Part shown: positions 6,870 to 10,819 of the stretch, piece after piece
How the letters are laid out: each line of letters starts with the position of its first letter
Position numbering within the stretch: position 1 is the first letter of the stretch
Assembly (NCBI GenBank): GCA_041862375.1
Contig: JBGVTE010000019.1
Location: forward strand, 1 to 10,819
Origin: WVZL01 sp041862375
GTDB taxonomy: Bacteria > Acidobacteriota > Aminicenantia > Aminicenantales > Aminicenantaceae
Direction of reading: 5' to 3'
DNA length: 10,819 nt
Notes under the pieces: generated by a model
The model's input: only the letters and a program-made list of their open reading frames with translations
What the model was told of the DNA's origin: nothing
The model's database searches: none
Made by a program: the position numbers and the translations under genes

Positions 6870-6913
6870 AGAGCGGAGAATGCACATAGCAGAATAGGAA
6901 AAGAGCTAAAAAA

Positions 6914-8095
6914 ATGAGAAAGGTTTATTTAGACCACATCGCGACGACTCCTCTTCATCCTCTGGTTTTTGAGTTTATGCTTCCTTTCTTAAAAGAGAAA
7001 TTTGGCAATCCTCAAAGTCTGCACACGGTCGGCCAAGAAGCTTCGGAAGCAGTGGAAGAGGCGAGAGAAAAAGTAGCTCAACTCGTAAATGCCAAGGCAA
7101 AGGAAATATTTTTTACTTCCAGCGGTTCCGAGTCTAATAATTTCGCTCTCAAGGGTCTGGCTCTAGCCAGGAGGAATAGAGGAAACCAGATTATCCTTTC
7201 TGAAATAGAACACCAGTCAATACTTCACTCCACAAAAAGTCTAGAGAAATTGGGATTTTCTGTTAAATATGTTCCCGTGGATAAGTTGGGATTGGTTGAT
7301 CCCGATGATGTAAAAAAGAGCATAACTAAGGAAACAGTCCTGGTGTCAATCATGCTTGCCAACTCTGAGGTAGGAACAATTGAACCTGTTTCAGAAATTG
7401 CCGAGATTTGCCGAGAGAATGATCTGCTTTTACATACTGATGCAGTAGCAGCTGTAGGGAATATTCCAGTTGATGTGACTGAGCTCGGTGTAGATACACT
7501 CAGTCTTTCGGGGAATCAGTTCTATGGACCCAAAGGAAGTGCAGCTTTATTCATTAGAGCAGGAACACGAGTACTCCCTTTTATTGATGGCGGTATTCAG
7601 GAGGGTGGTCGAAGGGCTGGAACCGAGCATGTGGCTGGTATAGCCGGATTAGGGAAAGCAGCGGAGATTGCCAGAGATAAGATGGAAGAAAGGATGAAGA
7701 AATCAATTCCGCTGCGGAATAAGTTAATCCAAGATCTTCCTGAACTAGTTGAGCATGTAATTCTCACCGGTCATCCACAGAAGCGGCTTCCTTTTCATGC
7801 GAGCTTCTGTGTGGAATTTATTGAGGGAGAAGCAATGCTCTTGAATTTGGATATGCGGGGTATTGCTGCCTCCAGTGGTTCAGCTTGTACATCGAGAGCT
7901 TTAAAAGCTTCTCATGTTCTTTTGGCGATGGGTATTGATCATGCCCTTGCTCAAGGATCTTTAGTTTTCAGTTTAATTGAGGAGACGGCTTCAGAAGACA
8001 TTAAGTATCTTCTTGAAGTTTTTCCCCCTATAATAGAGAGGTTAAGGAAGATGTCTCCCCTTTATTCAAAATACTTAGAGGAGAAAAAAGGATGA
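6914..8095 (+). CDS. iscS: NifS/IscS homologue lacking the PLP lysine (probably not a canonical desulfurase)
   Basis: A full-length (393-residue) class-V aminotransferase-fold protein that looks like NifS/IscS throughout: YLDHIATTPLHP, FTSSGSESNN (67-76), EHQSIL with H100, HTD with D176, YGPKG (204-208), GGRRAGTEHV and the catalytic-Cys loop SSGSACTS (C325, codon 7886-7888). Several key residues differ. The family's SGHKxYGPKG is SGNQFYGPKG: the Schiff-base Lys is Gln202 (codon 7517-7519) and the neighbouring His is Asn201. The Gln of HxDAxQ is Ala179. The conserved Arg of the SLRFSLG segment is Val351. It should therefore bind PLP poorly, without an internal aldimine. Archaeoglobus fulgidus IscS is a known precedent: it lacks this lysine, was reported inactive as a desulfurase, and was proposed to offer its Cys as a cluster ligand to IscU. 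It overlaps iscU by 4 bp. The name reflects homology, not proven activity. Confidence 0.9.
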   Translation: MRKVYLDHIATTPLHPLVFEFMLPFLKEKFGNPQSLHTVGQEASEAVEEAREKVAQLVNAKAKEIFFTSSGSESNNFALKGLALARRNRGNQIILSEIEHQSILHSTKSLEKLGFSVKYVPVDKLGLVDPDDVKKSITKETVLVSIMLANSEVGTIEPVSEIAEICRENDLLLHTDAVAAVGNIPVDVTELGVDTLSLSGNQFYGPKGSAALFIRAGTRVLPFIDGGIQEGGRRAGTEHVAGIAGLGKAAEIARDKMEERMKKSIPLRNKLIQDLPELVEHVILTGHPQKRLPFHASFCVEFIEGEAMLLNLDMRGIAASSGSACTSRALKASHVLLAMGIDHALAQGSLVFSLIEETASEDIKYLLEVFPPIIERLRKMSPLYSKYLEEKKG

Positions 8096-8673
8096 TTTAT
8101 AGTGAAAAAGTTATGGAACATTTTCAAAATCCGAGAAATGTCGGAAAAATCAAGGATGCTGATGGAATTGGGGAAGTAGGAAATCCTGTTTGTGGAGATA
8201 TGATGACTTTTTATATCAAGGTTAAAGACAATCGATTAGCGGATGTTAAGTTTCAGACCTTTGGCTGTGGAGCAGCTATTGCAGTATCGAGCATAGTAAG
8301 TGAGATGGCCAAAGGCAAAACACTCGAGGAAGTTATGAAGATTACGAACAAGAATGTTGCTGAGGAATTGGGCGGTTTGCCTAAAAACAAGCTCCATTGT
8401 TCTAATCTAGGAGCAGACGCCCTTCACAAAGCTATTGAGGACTACAGGGAAAGACAGAAAAATTTGAAGAAGGCAAATTCTGAGAATTCTAAGGTTAAAG
8501 ATAAGGATAAAGAGAAATGTTACTGTCCCTACTGCGAAGGACCTCTTGAGGGTTTAGAAGATTTTTGTACTAATTGCAATATTGAACTCGAAGAGTGTCC
8601 TGAATGCGGGAAGCCCGCCAAGAAAGATGAAGAAAAATGTCTCCACTGTGGAGCTACTAAAGTAAGGATCTAA
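8092..8673 (+). CDS. iscU: IscU Fe-S scaffold with C-terminal double zinc-ribbon extension
   Basis: Residues 1-122 form an IscU scaffold on which 2Fe-2S clusters are built. All ligands are present: C34 with D36 (NPVCGD), C59 (TFGCGAA) and H102-C103 (LHC), so it should be functional. A charged linker rich in Lys, Asp and Glu (123-142) leads to an extension with four CxxC pairs: C145/C148, C159/C162, C169/C172 and C183/C186. The spacing and the Gly after several pairs resemble a double zinc ribbon, although an Fe site cannot be excluded. IscU is normally about 125-150 residues, so the tail is extra. It is not the 2Fe-2S ferredoxin domain of NifU. The ATGA overlap with iscS and GAGGAG at 8078-8083 indicate translational coupling of the two partners. 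Confidence 0.93.
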   Translation: MIYSEKVMEHFQNPRNVGKIKDADGIGEVGNPVCGDMMTFYIKVKDNRLADVKFQTFGCGAAIAVSSIVSEMAKGKTLEEVMKITNKNVAEELGGLPKNKLHCSNLGADALHKAIEDYRERQKNLKKANSENSKVKDKDKEKCYCPYCEGPLEGLEDFCTNCNIELEECPECGKPAKKDEEKCLHCGATKVRI

Positions 8674-8717
8674 ATTTTTAGTTAAGTCCAAAGAGAGACT
8701 AAGGATTTAAATCTAAA

Positions 8718-8981
8718 ATGTTAAGAATAACATCGAAAAAAACTTCCAGAAAAAAAACAGTGATTTTTCTTGAAGGCAAAATTTGTCAGGAATGGGTAGG
8801 AGAGCTTAGGTCGGAAATTGAAACTGGAATAAAGGATGGAAGAAAAATCAGCCTTGATTTTTCTCGAGTAAGCTACATTGATGAGGATGGCGCCAAGATG
8901 ATCAAACGATTTCCTCTTCAAAAGGTTGAAAAGACAAATTGTTCTCTTTTTATCCGTACTATATTAGGGATTAAGAAATAA
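8718..8981 (+). CDS. Small STAS-like domain protein without the phospho-serine
   Basis: An 87-residue soluble protein. A beta strand pair, helix, the KISLDFSRVSYIDEDGAKMI segment (43-62) and a following strand-helix ending near CSLFIRTIL match the STAS fold of anti-sigma antagonists and MlaB-like proteins. In SpoIIAA-type proteins the loop is D-S-S-G with a phosphorylated Ser; here it is D55-E56-D57-G58, so kinase control through that site is not possible and the loop is permanently acidic. It lies 44 bp after iscU and 9 bp before nadA, so it is probably cotranscribed. Its Shine-Dalgarno is weak (AAGGA at 8700-8704). Its role beside Fe-S genes is unknown; the STAS assignment rests on pattern only. 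Confidence 0.65.
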   Translation: MLRITSKKTSRKKTVIFLEGKICQEWVGELRSEIETGIKDGRKISLDFSRVSYIDEDGAKMIKRFPLQKVEKTNCSLFIRTILGIKK

Positions 8982-8990
8982 CAAAATAAA

Positions 8991-9896
8991 ATGAAAAAAG
9001 AAGAGGCCGTAAGAAGGATTAAAGAATTAAAAGAAAAAAGGAATGCTGTCATTCTGGCCCATAATTATCAGGTAGGTGAGGTTCAGGATATTGCTGACTT
9101 TATTGGTGATTCCCTGGGATTGAGTCAAAAGGCTGCGAAGGTGGAAGAAGATGTCATTATTTTCTGCGGGGTTCATTTCATGGCTGAAACTGCGGCTATC
9201 CTTGCTCCTGAAAAAACAGTACTGATTCCCGAAATCAAAGCTGGCTGTCCAATGGCTGATATGATCACTGCTTCTGAGCTCAGGGAGTGGAAGAAAGATT
9301 ATCCTGGGAAAAGAGCCATCTGTTACGTTAACACCACAGCCGAAGTCAAGGCAGAATGTGATATTTGTTGTACCTCTTCAAATGCTCTTAGGGTTGTAGA
9401 ATCTGTAGATGATGGTGAAATTCTCTTTGCTCCTGATAAAAACCTTGGAGCTTACGTAGGGAGGAAGACAGAGAAGAAGATTATTTCTTGGGATGGACAC
9501 TGTTATGTTCACAATAACATCCTGGCCAAGGATATAAACGAGAAAAAAAGGCTCTATCCAGAAGCTGAAGTGTGGGCTCACCCTGAATGCAGGCCTGAAG
9601 TAATTGATCTGGTAGATAAGGTTCTCTCCACCGGCCAGATGGTTAATGAAGCCAGGAAGACTGAGAAAAAAGAGATTATTGTAGCGACTGAATCTGGAAT
9701 TATTTACAGGATGAAAAAGGAGAATCCGAGTAAAAAATTTTATCCGGCGCGGGATTTTTCCTTCTGTGCGAATATGAAAAAAATAACTCTAAAAAAAGTA
9801 CTGCGATCATTAGAGGAGATGATTTATAAAGTCGAGGTTCCTCGAGAAATTAGCGAGAGAGCGAAAGGAGCTATCGAGAGAATGGTTCAAATCTAA
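8991..9896 (+). CDS. nadA: Quinolinate synthase A (4Fe-4S)
   Basis: A 301-residue enzyme condensing iminoaspartate with dihydroxyacetone phosphate to quinolinate, the second step of de novo NAD synthesis. The length matches the compact archaeal/Thermotoga-type NadA. Cluster ligands by motif: C86 (KAGCPMAD), C171 (GHCYVH) and C259 (SFCANMKKIT), equivalent to Cys83, Cys170 and Cys256 of the Pyrococcus enzyme. Substrate-site residues in AHNYQVGEVQD (H24, Y26), DICCTSSNA and HPEC (197-200) are conserved. No nadB or nadC lies in the window. The start has almost no Shine-Dalgarno sequence and follows the STAS stop by 9 bp, suggesting translation by reinitiation. The oxygen-labile 4Fe-4S cluster makes it a plausible client of the adjacent Fe-S assembly genes. 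Confidence 0.97.
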   Translation: MKKEEAVRRIKELKEKRNAVILAHNYQVGEVQDIADFIGDSLGLSQKAAKVEEDVIIFCGVHFMAETAAILAPEKTVLIPEIKAGCPMADMITASELREWKKDYPGKRAICYVNTTAEVKAECDICCTSSNALRVVESVDDGEILFAPDKNLGAYVGRKTEKKIISWDGHCYVHNNILAKDINEKKRLYPEAEVWAHPECRPEVIDLVDKVLSTGQMVNEARKTEKKEIIVATESGIIYRMKKENPSKKFYPARDFSFCANMKKITLKKVLRSLEEMIYKVEVPREISERAKGAIERMVQI

Positions 9897-9908
9897 GGAG
9901 GAATAAAG

Positions 9909-10412
9909 ATGAAACAAAAGTCAGAGGAAAATTTAAAGAATGCCTTTGCTGGCGAGAGCCAGGCTCATTTGAAATATTTGGCTTTTGCTGATAAAGCAGA
10001 AAGGGAAAATTACCCGAACATTGCCAGGCTTTTTCGAGCAAACTCCTTTGCTGAGCAGGTCCATGCTACGAATCATCTCAGAACTTTATCTGAAATTGGA
10101 AAAACTTCAGAGAATGTTCAGACTGCTATAGATGGAGAGACGTATGAGGTTACTGAGATGTATCCAGAATTTATTCGAGAAGCTGAAGAGGAGCAGGAAA
10201 AAGGCGCAGAGACAGTGACAAAGTGGGCTTTAGAGGCAGAAAAAGTTCATGCAGAACTTTACAAAAAAGCAAAAGAAGGTTTGGAAGAAGGAAATGATTT
10301 AGAATTTAAGCCTGTTCATGTCTGTCAAGTGTGTGGGTTTACAGTGGAGGGAGAGGCTCCTGATATATGTCCTTTATGCGGTTCACCCAAAGAAAAATTC
10401 AGAAGATTTTAA
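9909..10412 (+). CDS. rbr: Rubrerythrin
   Basis: A 167-residue non-heme diiron peroxidase that reduces hydrogen peroxide in the cytoplasm of anaerobes using electrons from rubredoxin or NAD(P)H-linked donors. The N-terminal four-helix ferritin-like domain shows ligand motifs GESQAHLKY (E16), FAEQVHATNH (E49, H52), EAEEEQEK (91-98) and ALEAEKVHAELY (E111, H114). The C-terminal rubredoxin-like domain has C139-Q-V-C142-G and C154-P-L-C157-G. This is the short form common in anaerobes, against about 190 residues in Desulfovibrio. Its strong AAGGAGG (9895-9901) overlaps the nadA stop codon, so it joins the same transcript and may be translated more strongly than nadA. A hairpin overlaps its stop codon. 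Confidence 0.97.
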   Translation: MKQKSEENLKNAFAGESQAHLKYLAFADKAERENYPNIARLFRANSFAEQVHATNHLRTLSEIGKTSENVQTAIDGETYEVTEMYPEFIREAEEEQEKGAETVTKWALEAEKVHAELYKKAKEGLEEGNDLEFKPVHVCQVCGFTVEGEAPDICPLCGSPKEKFRRF

Positions 10413-10430
10413 TTCGATTCAAAATCTTCT
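10401..10430 (+). terminator. Perfect 10-bp hairpin overlapping the rubrerythrin stop
   Basis: AGAAGATTTT (10401-10410) and AAAATCTTCT (10421-10430) are perfect reverse complements around a 10-nt loop, and the TAA (10410-10412) lies at the stem-loop junction. There is no immediate U tract, so on its own it may act in mRNA 3'-end stability or processing rather than as an intrinsic terminator. It most likely marks the end of the operon. Confidence 0.5.
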
Positions 10431-10454
10431 TGAGGAGCAGGGATCTCATTTTTT
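10431..10454 (+). terminator. Weak stem followed by T6
   Basis: TGAG (10431-10434) can pair with CTCA (10445-10448), plus one G-U pair, directly before six Ts (10449-10454). The stem is short and alone would be marginal. Directly behind the 10-bp hairpin it could help complete termination of the upstream operon. Confidence 0.3.
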
Positions 10455-10532
10455 ATCTATTCAGTACCGACATAATTCTTTCCAATCTTGAAGAATAGAA
10501 GATGAGTCCTGATGAATTTTTAAAGGAGATAA

Positions 10533-10819
10533 ATGGTGAATTTAAAGCTAAGATTATCCCCTTCTGAAGTTCTGGCAGTGGCTATAAGGTCTGAAATACA
10601 AGCAGCCGAGACATATTCAAAGATTTCAAGAGAAGTAAAGAATGAGATACTGAGAATGAAGTTGAAGTTCCTGATATCAGAAGAAGAGAAGCATCATAAG
10701 ATGCTTGAGAGGCTTTTTTCCCAGAGATTTCCCAATGAAAAGCTTGAGATTCCAGATAAATCCTTTCTTCCTCCGGTTAAAGTTACTCTTGGCAGGGAAT
10801 TTTCAGTCCTGGAACTTTT
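10533..10819 (+). CDS. Ferritin-like / rubrerythrin-family protein (3'-truncated by window edge)
   Basis: ATG 10533 follows AAAGGAGAT (10522-10530) and the frame stays open for 95 codons to the window edge. The N-terminal helix SEIQAAETYSKIS (20-32) with E21 and E26, and ISEEEKHHKMLERLF (48-62) with the ExxH iron-ligand pattern, are typical of the ferritin-like di-iron fold in rubrerythrin-related proteins (COG1633 type). After residue 62 comes a Pro-rich loop as expected between helices 2 and 3. The second ligand pair must lie beyond the window. It is separated from rubrerythrin by 120 bp with a hairpin, so it is probably a separate unit. Likely iron/peroxide-related; exact function unknown. 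Confidence 0.8.
   Translation, partial: MVNLKLRLSPSEVLAVAIRSEIQAAETYSKISREVKNEILRMKLKFLISEEEKHHKMLERLFSQRFPNEKLEIPDKSFLPPVKVTLGREFSVLEL

Noticed and set aside
6914..8095. Pseudogene explanation for the lysine-less IscS
   Set aside because: The frame is intact over 393 codons, the fold motifs and catalytic-loop Cys are kept, and it is translationally coupled to an intact iscU.
8721..9581. Minus-strand frames opposite the STAS gene and nadA
   Set aside because: They are antisense shadows; the nadA reading is unambiguous, and the STAS frame fits the operon spacing.
10475..10496. ATTCTT / AAGAAT dyad before the ferritin-like gene as an operator
   Set aside because: Only 6-bp arms with a 10-bp gap in AT-rich DNA; compatible with chance.
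1..10819. CRISPR arrays, insertion sequences, integrase or att sites, tRNA or rRNA genes
   Set aside because: No regularly spaced repeats, transposase motifs or RNA gene signatures were seen; no sign of a mobile element.

Overview
The window reads as ordinary chromosomal DNA from an AT-rich, strictly anaerobic or oxygen-wary bacterium. The evidence is a set of oxygen-labile Fe-S enzymes (2-oxoacid:ferredoxin oxidoreductase, quinolinate synthase NadA), Fe-S assembly genes, rubrerythrin and a second ferritin-like protein. Alanine racemase and a sigma-54 activator point to Bacteria. I cannot place the phylum from sequence alone; an uncultured candidate-phylum or Desulfobacteria-like lineage is a guess. 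All genes run on the + strand.

Layout. 1-1089 is the 3' part of an alanine racemase gene, cut by the window edge. After an AT-rich spacer with a promoter comes a 72-residue protein (1302-1520) with a lysine/alanine-rich histone H1-like tail and a desulforedoxin-like Cys module. Next is a GAF-PAS-AAA+-Fis sigma-54 activator (1759-3777). Its downstream intergenic region carries a textbook -24/-12 promoter (3921-3936) and, about 107 bp upstream of the predicted start, a near-palindromic 14-mer. The same 14-mer recurs, inverted, just upstream of the activator's own start codon. This looks like a complete local regulatory circuit driving the genes that follow.

The downstream block (4022-10412) is tightly spaced: an alpha/gamma-fused and a beta subunit of a 2-oxoacid:ferredoxin oxidoreductase, a small Nfu scaffold, a NifS/IscS homologue, an IscU, a small STAS protein, NadA and rubrerythrin. 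It ends in a perfect 10-bp hairpin overlapping the rubrerythrin stop codon. A second ferritin-like gene begins at 10533 and runs off the window.

The most unusual feature is the IscS/IscU pair. The IscS homologue keeps the catalytic-loop cysteine but has lost the PLP Schiff-base lysine (Lys to Gln), the adjacent His, the Gln that contacts PLP and the substrate-binding Arg. It should therefore not work as a normal cysteine desulfurase. This resembles the Archaeoglobus fulgidus IscS, reported to lack this lysine and desulfurase activity. Its IscU partner is intact but carries a C-terminal extension with four CxxC pairs. I infer an Fe-S assembly system that takes sulfur from sulfide or another donor, placed with Fe-S client enzymes and possibly under sigma-54 control.
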